From assembly GCA_032595675.1 (NCBI GenBank), contig JAVQMD010000001.1, forward strand, positions 2,078,640 to 2,142,639: a DNA stretch of 64,000 nt, in the 5' to 3' direction. The DNA comes from Candidatus Electrothrix rattekaaiensis. Lineage in GTDB: Bacteria > Desulfobacterota > Desulfobulbia > Desulfobulbales > Desulfobulbaceae. Both the position numbers and the translations under genes were made by a program. Under the pieces are notes generated by a model. That model had not been told where the DNA came from, made no database searches, and saw nothing but the letters and a program-made list of their open reading frames with translations. Shown piece after piece: positions 25,502 through 34,426 of this stretch. Numbering within the stretch: position 1 is the stretch's first letter; each line of letters starts with the position of its first letter.

Positions 25502-26335
25502 TCAGAAAATCAATTCTCCGGCCTCATCCTCCTGTACCCCGACCACCACGATACCAGCTTGATCAGCAGCAGCAATCATGGTGTCGCGGTCAAAAAGAAG
25601 AGACTGACCAGCCTCAACAGCCAAAACTGAACCCTTTACCGATGCCAGTGTCTCAATGGTCTTAGTCCCGGTGGCAGGCAAATCAAAACGAAAATCCTGG
25701 CCAGGCTTCTTCATTTTTACAACAACAGCCCCTGAACCTGAAAGTTGCCCGCCTCGTCGAATTGCTGCATCCGTGCCCTCTATGGCCTCAACAGCCAGCA
25801 CTGCCCCCTCGCGGACCACAACGCATTGCCCTATATCCAATCGCCCTATCTCACGGGCAATCCGCCAACCAAAGCGAATATCCGCCAGCTGTTCTCGGGA
25901 GGGCTTTCTTTTTCCTAAAATTCCTTTTGGGAAAAAAAGATGGTCAAGATAACACGTTGAGGCCAGTACCTTGATTCCCTCTTTCTCAAGTGCTCCAGAA
26001 ACTGCTCGTAAAATGGCATCATCCAGACGCTTATCAATCTTATTCCAAAGAGTTAACCCTTTAAAATCCGGAAAAATATCCCTGAACATCCGGGTTTTGG
26101 TGATGGTGCCGCAGAAGACAGCCTCACGAACACCCTGCTCATGAAAAAAACGAATGATCTTACCTAACTGACCCAGCTTTACCCAACAGGAAACATCAGC
26201 GCGGTGCTCAAGCTCCGCCTGAGTCTCATTCTGATGGCAAACCGCAACAACCCTGCGTTTACGTTCTTGGGCCGCCTCAGTAAAAAGCAGAGGAAACTGC
26301 CCTCCTCCAGCAATAATTCCGATCGGTGTTGACAT
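25502..26335 (-). CDS. lpxI: UDP-2,3-diacylglucosamine pyrophosphatase LpxI
   Basis: The 277-residue protein shows the LpxI landmarks: N-terminal IGIIAGGGQFPLLF, the central AVFCGTITKTRMFRD and DKRLDDAILRAVSGALEKEGI, and the C-terminal VVVREGAVLAVEAIEGTDAAI with DFRFDLPATGTKTIE. LpxI hydrolyses UDP-2,3-diacylglucosamine to lipid X in lipid A synthesis, replacing LpxH in many non-enteric Gram-negatives. It starts 12 nt after lpxA, which makes its substrate precursor, so the two are co-transcribed with fabZ. Confidence 0.93.
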   Translation of the reverse strand: MSTPIGIIAGGGQFPLLFTEAAQERKRRVVAVCHQNETQAELEHRADVSCWVKLGQLGKIIRFFHEQGVREAVFCGTITKTRMFRDIFPDFKGLTLWNKIDKRLDDAILRAVSGALEKEGIKVLASTCYLDHLFFPKGILGKRKPSREQLADIRFGWRIAREIGRLDIGQCVVVREGAVLAVEAIEGTDAAIRRGGQLSGSGAVVVKMKKPGQDFRFDLPATGTKTIETLASVKGSVLAVEAGQSLLFDRDTMIAAADQAGIVVVGVQEDEAGELIF

Positions 26336-26347
26336 GCGTAGTGCGTT

Positions 26348-27148
26348 TTAGCTGTCTTCAGTGCGTTTTACCACACCGCGTTTGCTTTCTCGGAAAAAAT
26401 CCACCAAAACACGAACCTCTTTGGAATCAGGGAACTCATGGGTTGCCTGGGCCAAAGCCTCCTTCACTAAAACCTGCGGTGAGGAGCGAAAAATTATTTT
26501 AAACGCCTGATCAATATCGTTGATCGCCTCTCGGGTCATGCCATTACGCCGCATCCCGATCTTATTAACCCCGGCAATACGCATCCTATTCCTGGTACCT
26601 GTTAAGATAACATAGGGCGGAACATCAAGAGAAATCCCTGACATGCCGCCAACATAGGAATAAGACCCTATTCGACAAAACTGATGCACAGCCACTAAGC
26701 CGCCGAGATTTGCATAACTGCCCACGTCCACATGTCCACCCAACGTTGCCACATTGGACATAATCACATGGTCATGGAGAACACAATCATGGGCTACATG
26801 GCAATAGGCCATCAGCATATTCTTATTTCCGATAACCGTCTTGCCTCCTCCAGAGGCCGTCCCACGGTGAATAGAAACATATTCCCGTATCCTGTTCCCA
26901 TCTCCGATAATCAGTTCTGTCGGTTCATCTTGATAATGGCTATCCTGTGGCGGCGTACCAAGAGAAGAAAAGGAACCAATATAATTATCAGCTCCGATAC
27001 TTGTATACCCAGAGATCACTGCATGTGCGTCGATAACCGTGTTTGGGCCGATGGAGACATTAGGACCGATAACACTGTATGCACCAACTGAAACGGTTTC
27101 ATGAACTTCCGCCTGCGGGTCAACCACGGCAGTAGCATGTATAGTCAT
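26348..27148 (-). CDS. lpxA: UDP-N-acetylglucosamine O-acyltransferase LpxA
   Basis: Hexapeptide repeats ([LIV]GxxxN pattern) build a left-handed beta-helix from residues ~5 to 180 (AVVDPQAEVHETVSVGAYSV onwards). The catalytic His region MAYCHVAHDC lies about residue 120. A helical C-terminal trimer domain ends the 266-residue protein. The GGKTVIGNKN and ILTGTRNRMRIAGVNKIGMR segments are typical of LpxA. It catalyses the first step of lipid A synthesis. It sits between fabZ and lpxI, a standard order. Confidence 0.95.
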   Translation of the reverse strand: MTIHATAVVDPQAEVHETVSVGAYSVIGPNVSIGPNTVIDAHAVISGYTSIGADNYIGSFSSLGTPPQDSHYQDEPTELIIGDGNRIREYVSIHRGTASGGGKTVIGNKNMLMAYCHVAHDCVLHDHVIMSNVATLGGHVDVGSYANLGGLVAVHQFCRIGSYSYVGGMSGISLDVPPYVILTGTRNRMRIAGVNKIGMRRNGMTREAINDIDQAFKIIFRSSPQVLVKEALAQATHEFPDSKEVRVLVDFFRESKRGVVKRTEDS

Positions 27149-27240
27149 TTATACTGTTCCTTTGTTAGCCTCTGTGCAGGCCAACAGTCTAATAAGCAGC
27201 ATTTGCCGCATCCTTGTCCAACATGACAACGAAAAAAATA

Positions 27241-27693
27241 TCAAGAAAAGGTGGCCAGCTGCTCAGCTTCGGTCACCAGCGCGTCATCAACATAGGCGCG
27301 GCACTGCACCTTGATCAGTTTGCTTTTTCGACGAACCATTTCCACCTTATAGATGAGCTGATCACCAGGTCGCACCACCTTGCGAAAACGTACCTTATCC
27401 ATCCCGGCAAAATAAACCAGTTTCCCGGCAATGTCTTCTGTAGAAAGATAGGCCAGCACGGCTCCGGCCTGAGCCATGCCCTCAAGAATCAGGACTCCGG
27501 GCATAACAGGTTCGCCGGGAAAATGTCCCTGAAAAAAAGGCTCTCCCATGGACACATTTTTCACGCCGGTTATTGTTTTATCCGGCTCAAACTCCAAGAC
27601 CCGATCCAGCATAATAAAAGGATATCGATGCGGCAACAGGTCAAGAATTTCCTTAATCCCCATAGGCAGCTGCACCTTATTGTCCTCACTCAT
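27241..27693 (-). CDS. fabZ: 3-hydroxyacyl-ACP dehydratase FabZ
   Basis: This 150-residue hot-dog fold dehydratase has the family's IKEILDLLPHRYPFIMLDRV start, with the catalytic His in HFPGEPVMPG and the Glu in ILEGMAQAG. It provides hydroxyacyl-ACP and trans-enoyl-ACP chemistry for fatty acid and lipid A synthesis. It is the first gene of the fabZ-lpxA-lpxI unit, preceded by a 240-bp gap with no strong gene that probably carries its promoter. Confidence 0.95.
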   Translation of the reverse strand: MSEDNKVQLPMGIKEILDLLPHRYPFIMLDRVLEFEPDKTITGVKNVSMGEPFFQGHFPGEPVMPGVLILEGMAQAGAVLAYLSTEDIAGKLVYFAGMDKVRFRKVVRPGDQLIYKVEMVRRKSKLIKVQCRAYVDDALVTEAEQLATFS

Positions 27694-27936
27694 TCAGCTC
27701 TTCTCCTTTTCTCATTATCATTGCATTTTATTCAACTCTGCTTCATCCGGCAACGCTCGGGATGCCATAGAGAATCACCTGTGGATTCATCTGCAAAAAA
27801 CAGCCGTAATTCCCTCAAGCACGCTTGAGCATAGCCCATTTATCCATCAGGGTAAAGGAAAACAGGTCAATAAAGTTGTTTCAACTCTCTAGAGATAATT
27901 TTAAAAAGTTGCAACCAACACGGCCTCATGAGAAAT

Positions 27937-28977
27937 TTACCCCTGTCTCTTTTTTGCAAAAAACTTTTTTCCAGCAGTTAGTAATAATTGAATAATTCCC
28001 CAGAGAGCACCACTTCCGATGGCTGCGGCCCGCAGGGCCAGCAACAGGGGAGAAAGAAAAGTTACCGCCCAATCATGCTTTAAAGCAAGCACGATAAAAG
28101 GGGTCGTTTGTAAGAAGAAAAAGATACAAGAGCAGGACAAGGAAATAAGAGCAAAAAAAGAAAAAGGGCTTGGCCAACTTGTTGAGCTAAGCAGAAAAAA
28201 CGAACTGAGTCCTATCAAAAAAAGACCAACAATCTGAGATCCTAATGTCCTCGGGGTATAGGAATCTTTTCCAATCTTTTCCGGGTACAGACGATAGACC
28301 TTCACCCTCCAAAAACCCCTGCCGAATTTAAGTCGAAAATAACGAAAAACAGAATCTGGGTGATTGAGATGACGTACCAATGCACGTGGGGTGAAAACCA
28401 TTGTGTATCCCCAAATGGCCATCCGATAGGAAAACTCTGTGTCCTCGTTATCGGCATTAGGAAAATGAGTATCAAATCCTCCTAAAGTAAGAAATATTTC
28501 TTTTCTGAAGCCAGCTGAATAGGTATCCACCATATCAATGGACTCCCTTTGCTCCAGCATACTGAAACGCTCCTCAAACTCAACCTGAGCAAAACGGGCA
28601 ATAAGACCCTTTTGCTCCGTACGATAGGCTCCTTTAACAGCTGAGACATCAGGTCGTGCAAAAGGGGCCGCCATCTCCTCCAGCCAGTTAGGATCAGGTA
28701 CGCAATCCGCATCAGTGAAGAAAATCAAATCCCCTTTTGCCAGGAAGACCCCGGCATTGCGTGCTGCTGCTGGACCTTGGTTTTCCTGATAATGATACGT
28801 CACCGGGAATCGGCGGGCGATCTCAGCAGTCTGATCTGTTGAGCCGTCATCCACCAGGATAACCTCATAACTGTCTTTGGAAATTTTGGAAAGAGTCTGT
28901 TGCGTGAGGCTCTGGAGACAGAGGGCAAGAGTCTTTTCTGCATTCCAGGCCGGGACAATAACCGAGAGATAGGGCAT
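27937..28977 (-). CDS. glycosyltransferase family 2
   Basis: This GT-A enzyme of 346 residues opens with LSVIVPAWNAEKTLALCLQSL, has EVILVDDGSTDQTAE (~40), GPAAARNAGVFLAKGDLIFFTDADC (DXD-type motif, ~90) and, in the C-terminal quarter, two membrane helices (IVGLFLIGLSSFFLLSS and FFALISLSCSCIFFFLQ). It is a processive or membrane-anchored sugar transferase. It lies 2 nt downstream of the radical SAM gene, suggesting they modify the same lipid or glycolipid. Substrate is unknown. Confidence 0.88.
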   Translation of the reverse strand: MPYLSVIVPAWNAEKTLALCLQSLTQQTLSKISKDSYEVILVDDGSTDQTAEIARRFPVTYHYQENQGPAAARNAGVFLAKGDLIFFTDADCVPDPNWLEEMAAPFARPDVSAVKGAYRTEQKGLIARFAQVEFEERFSMLEQRESIDMVDTYSAGFRKEIFLTLGGFDTHFPNADNEDTEFSYRMAIWGYTMVFTPRALVRHLNHPDSVFRYFRLKFGRGFWRVKVYRLYPEKIGKDSYTPRTLGSQIVGLFLIGLSSFFLLSSTSWPSPFSFFALISLSCSCIFFFLQTTPFIVLALKHDWAVTFLSPLLLALRAAAIGSGALWGIIQLLLTAGKKFFAKKRQG

Positions 28978-28979
28978 AC

Positions 28980-30479
28980 TCAGGAGTTCTGTACAACAGA
29001 CTCTTTGTGAACATCAGAGCCGAAAAAAAGATATTTTGCAAAGGTACGAACGGATTTCAGTGTCCGCCGGATTTCAGTGGGGTGGCGAAACATTTGAACG
29101 AGTTTATACAGGATATATCCGGGACGCAAGTAAAACTTTTTCCGGGCCTGATCGCAAAACCGAACCAGCTCTTCAGCACTGAGATCTTCCCCGTGAATGA
29201 CCGTATTATGGAGCCCGGACGGAGTCAGCCATTGAGAAAAATCCTTTGAGATGATCAGGTTCTTCTGCTTGTACCAGGCATAGGCCTCTGTACCCGGATA
29301 GACCATAACCGGATACATCTGGATCGCGTCAGGCTGAAGGCTGATGGCAAGGTCCAGGGTTTCCTGCATAGTTTCTCGGGTTTCTCCGGGCAAGCCCACC
29401 ATAAAACAACCGTGAATAAGGATACCTGTCTTTCTTGCCGCCTCCATAAAGGTACGGGACTGCTCAAGAGTGATGCCTTTCTTCATGGTGTTCAAAAGCT
29501 GCTGATTGCCACTTTCAAAACCGACACAGAGACAGCGGCAACCAGCCTTTTTCATAATCTGCATGGTTTCCTGATCCAAGTCAACCCGAGCATTGGCGGT
29601 CCAAGATATTTTGATATTCCTGCGGATCATCTCTTCGCAGATAGCGATACAACGCTTCTTATTGGCCGGAAAGGTATCGTCCTCAAAAAAGATCGCCTTG
29701 ACCTCTGGAAAATTGGCAATAATGTATTCCAACTCATCCACGACATTATCCACACTGCGATTGCGCAGTTTATGTCCCATCATGGTCTGTGGGTAGACGC
29801 AAAAAAAACAGCGGTGCGGGCAGCCCCTGCTCGTGGTAATCGTCACCATAGGAAACAGGGCATTGGGATTAAAATAATGATGCGGATCAAAAAATTTCTT
29901 ATACACAGAACTGACAAAGGGGAGCTGATCAATATCGGTAAGGGGAGCCCGTTCACCGGTATGAAGTATCTCCTCCCCCTTCTCCCCTTTCCGGAGCCAG
30001 AGTCCGGCAACGCTTTCGAGCACCTGCCCTGCTTCCAGCGCATCAGCCAGCTCCCTGACCGTGACATCAAACTCTCCCTGGGCAACCGCGTCCACAGCTG
30101 TGTTGAGGCGCAGGCTCTCCTCAGGCAGGGCTGAAACATGGGTGCCGACTAAGACGATAAAGACCTCCTGCCCTTCCCTGCCCAGCGTTTCCTTAAGCTT
30201 TCCAGAAAAGTTCACGTCATTATAAATGCTCGGCGTACTGGTTTCTACAACCACTAATGGACTGCCAAAGTTTTTGATACGATCAATGACGGCATCCTCG
30301 GACACATCAGCTGCTGGAGCATCAATAAGATCAATTGCATGCCCACCCGCTTGAGTATAGCCTGCAGCGTAGGCCAGCCACATGGGATAGTAGAGGGTGC
30401 CACTTTTGGTAACAGCCGGGCTCCGTTGAGGGCGAGAAAAATTCTTTAAAAAAGGTGGGTTGAGAAAGGTAACGCGCAT
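28980..30479 (-). CDS. B12-binding radical SAM protein
   Basis: The N-terminal ~190 residues form a B12-binding-like domain (MRVTFLNPPFLKNFSRP, VVVETSTPSIYNDV). C220, C224 and C227 of SRGCPHRCFFCVYP form the CxxxCxxC cluster motif of radical SAM enzymes. Downstream GFESGNQQLLNTMKKG and CFMVGLPGETRETMQET are typical SAM/SPASM-less segments. The 499-residue length matches HpnP/HpnR-like, or other B12-radical SAM, methylases and coupling enzymes. The neighbouring GT2, DUF362 and lipid genes suggest modification of a membrane lipid, but the substrate cannot be read from sequence. Confidence 0.88.
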   Translation of the reverse strand: MRVTFLNPPFLKNFSRPQRSPAVTKSGTLYYPMWLAYAAGYTQAGGHAIDLIDAPAADVSEDAVIDRIKNFGSPLVVVETSTPSIYNDVNFSGKLKETLGREGQEVFIVLVGTHVSALPEESLRLNTAVDAVAQGEFDVTVRELADALEAGQVLESVAGLWLRKGEKGEEILHTGERAPLTDIDQLPFVSSVYKKFFDPHHYFNPNALFPMVTITTSRGCPHRCFFCVYPQTMMGHKLRNRSVDNVVDELEYIIANFPEVKAIFFEDDTFPANKKRCIAICEEMIRRNIKISWTANARVDLDQETMQIMKKAGCRCLCVGFESGNQQLLNTMKKGITLEQSRTFMEAARKTGILIHGCFMVGLPGETRETMQETLDLAISLQPDAIQMYPVMVYPGTEAYAWYKQKNLIISKDFSQWLTPSGLHNTVIHGEDLSAEELVRFCDQARKKFYLRPGYILYKLVQMFRHPTEIRRTLKSVRTFAKYLFFGSDVHKESVVQNS

Positions 30480-30527
30480 ATATATGCTCCGGTTATTCTT
30501 ATCTATGGATCTTAGCCTATTAGGGTC

Positions 30528-31775
30528 TTAGGCAATACTGCGGATCATTGTGTCGTACTGCTTCATCTGTTCTTCCATAAATCCCAACTTCCCGTGGAAT
30601 TGAATAGCATCCTGCGGGCAGACACAAAAGCAATAAAGACAATGAATACATTGTTGCATATCCTGCTCAGACAAAGCACGGGGTAAGGCAAGATCAACCG
30701 GACAATACTCGCCGCATTTCCCGCAATTATTGCATTGCTCCTCTGCAAGGCTAAGTCCTTCCCATTCCATCTCTGTTTCCAGGAAGACATCCTGTCGCAG
30801 ATCCGTGAAAAACAAAAGCTTGGCAAACAAGTCTGTATTACAGAGATAATTAAAAAACGCCGTGTTCCGGACAGCAAGAAAGTATTTCTGTCGTTTGGGA
30901 TGATGGATAAAAGTAGCGATAGGCCCGGCTTCTGGGGGAGCAAAGGGACGATCATACGGAGTGAGCGAAAAATCTTGTGCTGCCGCGAACAGCTCTTGAT
31001 CGATAATGCCTCGTTGGCGGGCAATCCGCAAGGGGGTTATCTTGTCAGGATCACAGGAGGCAAATCGGGCAGCCAGAAGATCAATAAAATAGGGGTCTGT
31101 GCCGATAAAGACTGTGTCAGTTTTCACCGGGGTGCCCTTGGTCGGCCCCAGCCCTTCCATTGCAAAAAGCGCATCCACAATATGGAGATGAGGGCGACAA
31201 TTTTCCGTGATATTAACAATATTCGCTGCAAGGGAAAGATGGGTCTTTTTCTTGTTTTCCTGCCCCACCAAGCAACCGATTAGATTTTTTAGACAAACGG
31301 TCATGCCAGCTTCAAAATGGGTTTTGAGCTTGGGCATGTTGACCAGCAGATCAGCCTCCTTGCATTCCCTGGCGATACCCGCCTGCACCCCGTCTTCAAA
31401 GGGGATCAGGAAGGGCTCAGAGTAGTTCAGATCAATGCAATTGACCCCGTAATATTTTGCCAACTCGTCCACCCGGAGCCGGGTAATGACGCTGATATTA
31501 GTCCGGTAGAAACCACTATTTGTGCCTTCCCCAATTGTGATGTCTCGGTATCCCTCCTCTTTCAAAAAAAGGATCACAGCGGCCAGCAAACGCAGGTCGG
31601 TGGTGTTACCGGTCAGTGCATTCATATTGCTGTTCAAGTTCGGCTTGATCAGGATTTGTGCATCCCGATCAGCCGGAAAGACATCCCCGTATCGCGTCAG
31701 CACCTCAGCAAGGCGGGTTTTTACCTCCTGAAATGATCTGCACTGAATAATGTCTGCGTGATATTTTTTTATCAT
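30528..31775 (-). CDS. DUF362 protein with C-terminal 4Fe-4S ferredoxin domain
   Basis: The 415-residue protein has a DUF362 core (residues ~30-260: LIKPNLNSNMNALTGNTTD, NMPKLKTHFEAGMTVCLKNL, GLGPTKGTPVKTD). A C-terminal double CxxCxxCxxxCP cluster region (CNNCGKCGEYCP, then CIHCLYCFCVCP) should bind two 4Fe-4S centres. DUF362 is related to ferredoxin-linked redox enzymes of unknown reaction. It overlaps the GT9 gene upstream by ATGA and precedes the radical SAM gene, to which it might supply electrons. Confidence 0.85.
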   Translation of the reverse strand: MIKKYHADIIQCRSFQEVKTRLAEVLTRYGDVFPADRDAQILIKPNLNSNMNALTGNTTDLRLLAAVILFLKEEGYRDITIGEGTNSGFYRTNISVITRLRVDELAKYYGVNCIDLNYSEPFLIPFEDGVQAGIARECKEADLLVNMPKLKTHFEAGMTVCLKNLIGCLVGQENKKKTHLSLAANIVNITENCRPHLHIVDALFAMEGLGPTKGTPVKTDTVFIGTDPYFIDLLAARFASCDPDKITPLRIARQRGIIDQELFAAAQDFSLTPYDRPFAPPEAGPIATFIHHPKRQKYFLAVRNTAFFNYLCNTDLFAKLLFFTDLRQDVFLETEMEWEGLSLAEEQCNNCGKCGEYCPVDLALPRALSEQDMQQCIHCLYCFCVCPQDAIQFHGKLGFMEEQMKQYDTMIRSIA

Positions 31776-32959
31776 GATGGAATGGGCTGATATGAACGGT
31801 TAAGAATTTCTTCGGCGGCCTGCTGCACATCCTGCACCGTGATTTCCTGCAGGCAGGCATGGTATTCAGAGCCGTGTTCGGGAGAGCAACATCGACTCTC
31901 ATCACAGGTAACACGGCAGGAAAAGTCTTTTTCCACCACCTGACCCACCGGACTGTACGGGGCCGTTTCCACGGATTTCGAAGGGCCGAAAATGGCAATC
32001 GTCGGTGTTTTCATTGCCGCAGCAATATGCATAGGCGCGCTGTCATTGCAGAGAAAAAGGGCAGCCCGCCCCAGCAGAGCAGCCAACTGTCGAATATTCA
32101 ACTTTCCTGCCAGAGAAACCGCCTGACATTGCTGTTCTTGAAGAGTGGCCTGAATATCTTTCGTCAATATAGACTCATCCGCTCCCCCTACAAGCACGAC
32201 CGGCAAGTTATATTGCTGAAAGAGATTTTCGCAAACCTGGGCAAAACGCTCCGGGAACCAACGTTTCAGGATCAGACGAGAACCGGGATGAACAGCGATA
32301 AAAGGGCCTGTTATCCCTTGGGCTTGCAATATGGAGACGATATCCTGTTCTTCTTCAGCTGTCAAAAAAAGCTCAGCCTCTCCACCCTCAGTGGGGCAGC
32401 CCAGGTACCGGGCCAAGTGCAAATGATAATCCACCTTATGGCAGAGTCCAGGGTACGGGACTCTGTGGGTCAGCAGGTACCCTCCGCCACCCACATCATA
32501 GCTGACCTTAAACCGGGCTGGAATCCAGAAAGCCAGCAGGGCGAGCTCCCGTATATCAGCCCTGGTTTCAATCAGGAGATCAAAACGGAGTGAGCGCAGC
32601 TTCCTGATAAATACCAACCAGTCCCTGATGCCGCCGGAATAGAACCAAAACGGATTAAAGGTTAAAATCTTATCAATATATTTATTATGCTGTAATACTG
32701 CTGCCGAGGCTGTTGAAGTCAGAAAGGTAATCGTAGCCTCGGGATATTTTTCATGCAGCGCAGGCAAGATCGGCAGGGTCATGATAACATCGCCGATATA
32801 GGCCGTCCGTATAATACAGATCGTTTTCACCCGCTCCGGGGTGATGGCTTCCTGTTTCCGAATGAGGCGCAGCGGAAAAAAGAGAAGATTGCCAAAGATA
32901 TCCGCAATAATCGTGGCAATGCGTTTTTTTCGATTGATAATCTTATACATGCAGACCAA
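31772..32959 (-). CDS. glycosyltransferase family 9 (heptosyltransferase-like)
   Basis: This GT9 enzyme has 395 residues. The N-terminal IRTAYIGDVIMTLPILPAL is the characteristic ADP-heptose-type acceptor domain. The donor domain shows AVHPGSRLILKRWFPERFA and FLCNDSAPMHIAAAMKTPTIAIFGPS, the core GT9 signature. The C-terminal segment has Cys-rich CRVTCDESRCCSPEHG, typical of this family. It transfers a heptose-like sugar to LPS core or another lipid. It starts 4 nt after the acyltransferase gene and overlaps DUF362 by ATGA. Confidence 0.9.
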   Translation of the reverse strand: MVCMYKIINRKKRIATIIADIFGNLLFFPLRLIRKQEAITPERVKTICIIRTAYIGDVIMTLPILPALHEKYPEATITFLTSTASAAVLQHNKYIDKILTFNPFWFYSGGIRDWLVFIRKLRSLRFDLLIETRADIRELALLAFWIPARFKVSYDVGGGGYLLTHRVPYPGLCHKVDYHLHLARYLGCPTEGGEAELFLTAEEEQDIVSILQAQGITGPFIAVHPGSRLILKRWFPERFAQVCENLFQQYNLPVVLVGGADESILTKDIQATLQEQQCQAVSLAGKLNIRQLAALLGRAALFLCNDSAPMHIAAAMKTPTIAIFGPSKSVETAPYSPVGQVVEKDFSCRVTCDESRCCSPEHGSEYHACLQEITVQDVQQAAEEILNRSYQPIPS

Positions 32960-32963
32960 TTAC

Positions 32964-33911
32964 CTATTTATTTCTTTTCCTCGCCTGTTCTACGCAAATA
33001 AATTGCCCAGGAACAAAACGATCAAGGAAATGCATGTACCCTGGAGAAGTACGGATATACTCTTCCAGACGGGCAAGAAATTGCTTTGAGCAGTCAAAAA
33101 TCCCCTGCTCTCCGGGTAAACCAGAGGTAATTTCCGGTTCAATGATCACGGTAAATAAGGCTTGGTCACCGGGCAGGATAAAAAGGGGGAGTAGCGAGGC
33201 ACCGGTCTTTTGGGAAAGAATCGCCGGACCAAGAGGCAGCACGACCTGTTGGCCGAGAAATGGAAAGCATGCCTGCTTGCCAAAAAACTCCTCTGTTCCA
33301 GAGCCGTCGCCGGTTGTCATGATGACCTGATTACAGCGGAGTGCCTTGAAAATCGGGCGAAGAAAAGACCCGGCCTGAATAATATCAGCAGGAATGCGGC
33401 TCTCATACTGCATGCGCAGGCGGAAGGCCACATGACGACCTATCCAACTCAGGCCCTTATCAGAAGGATTGCCGATCTGTTTCATCGGATATCCCAGCAG
33501 AGCAAGGGACACCAAGGGGAGATGAACCGGGCCGAAATGACCATGCACCAGCACAACACCCTTCTTTTTTTCTAAAGCCTTATCCAGATGGTTCAGCCCC
33601 TGAAAACTGACATAATCAGCAATATTTTCCTTGTTGAACTTGGGAAAGATAAGAGGGAAAAGCTGATCCTGATAATGGTTACGAAAATAGAGGCGGATAT
33701 TCTCAGCATGATGGGTTTCACTGATGCCCATCCGTTGCAGATTCTCTGCCAGCATTCGACGCTTTCCCTTGGCAGCTCCATAATGCAGATCACCCATAAA
33801 CCGTAATGTTGCCAAGGCGACCTTAGGGGGCACAGCAAGCAGGAACCAACGCAGAGGATACCAGACGATCAGGCGCAGGATATCCCGCACCCGGCTTTCA
33901 CCGGTTTGCAT
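32964..33911 (-). CDS. LpxL/HtrB-like lysophospholipid or lipid A acyltransferase, variant active site
   Basis: The protein resembles the LPLAT/LpxL family: a basic amphipathic N-terminus (LRWFLLAVPPKVALATLR), then LVHGHFGPVHLPLVSLALLG at the usual HX4(D/E) position. The acidic fifth residue (E or D) appears replaced by His in HFGPVH, a divergent subfamily pattern. Later MTTGDGSGTEEFFG and SLLPLFILPG are further family segments. ATG 33911 is used; a TTG at 33956 would add a hydrophobic 15-residue extension and lacks a ribosome site. Together with GT9 it may modify lipid A or a related glycolipid. Confidence 0.8.
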   Translation of the reverse strand: MQTGESRVRDILRLIVWYPLRWFLLAVPPKVALATLRFMGDLHYGAAKGKRRMLAENLQRMGISETHHAENIRLYFRNHYQDQLFPLIFPKFNKENIADYVSFQGLNHLDKALEKKKGVVLVHGHFGPVHLPLVSLALLGYPMKQIGNPSDKGLSWIGRHVAFRLRMQYESRIPADIIQAGSFLRPIFKALRCNQVIMTTGDGSGTEEFFGKQACFPFLGQQVVLPLGPAILSQKTGASLLPLFILPGDQALFTVIIEPEITSGLPGEQGIFDCSKQFLARLEEYIRTSPGYMHFLDRFVPGQFICVEQARKRNK

Positions 33912-34010
33912 AGAATTATCAGGAAGAAAGGTTATGTAAAAATAAATTGCGAGCAATAATATTGCTGCGAGAACGGCAAGTCAAACCTGTACAGCTGTCC
34001 ACAATCACCC

Positions 34011-34397
34011 TCAAAGTAACCCCGCAAAAATCCGCCCTAACCACACCAGAAATACCCCCATAAGCACCTGCCCTCCTGCATTAAGCAAAGCCAGTTCTAT
34101 TCGGCTTTCCCGAATCAGATGCAGGGTTTCGTTGCCAAAGGTAGAAAAAGTGGTGAAAGCACCCAACAGACCGATGAGAAGAAAACTTCGGGTCTCCGGT
34201 GAAAACATGGCTCTGATTTCAACCAAAGCACTCAAAAAACCGATGAGCAGACAGCCGATCATATTCACGGTCAAGGTGCCAAAGGGAAACACAAGAGAGC
34301 CGGACCGGCCCTGCACCCAGGAGCTGACCAGAAAACGGAGGACAGCCCCGGTGAAACCGCCAGCACCGATCAGTGAAAGTCTAAGCAGGGCGTCCAT
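34011..34397 (-). CDS. fluC: fluoride ion channel FluC/CrcB
   Basis: This 128-residue, four-helix membrane protein shows CrcB motifs: GAGGFTGAVLRFLVSSW near the N-terminus, FPFGTLTVNMIGCLLIGFL, and GLLGAFTTFSTFGNET near the middle. The dimer exports fluoride through two pores. It lies 29 nt after the AsmA-like gene in the same orientation, so no separate riboswitch could fit upstream; none was seen. Confidence 0.93.
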   Translation of the reverse strand: MDALLRLSLIGAGGFTGAVLRFLVSSWVQGRSGSLVFPFGTLTVNMIGCLLIGFLSALVEIRAMFSPETRSFLLIGLLGAFTTFSTFGNETLHLIRESRIELALLNAGGQVLMGVFLVWLGRIFAGLL

Positions 34398-34426
34398 ATC
34401 TCTCCAGCGTAAAGATAAAGAACCTC

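Noticed and set aside
34397-34426. Fluoride riboswitch before fluC
   Set aside because: Only 29 nt separate fluC from the preceding gene, too short for a crcB riboswitch.
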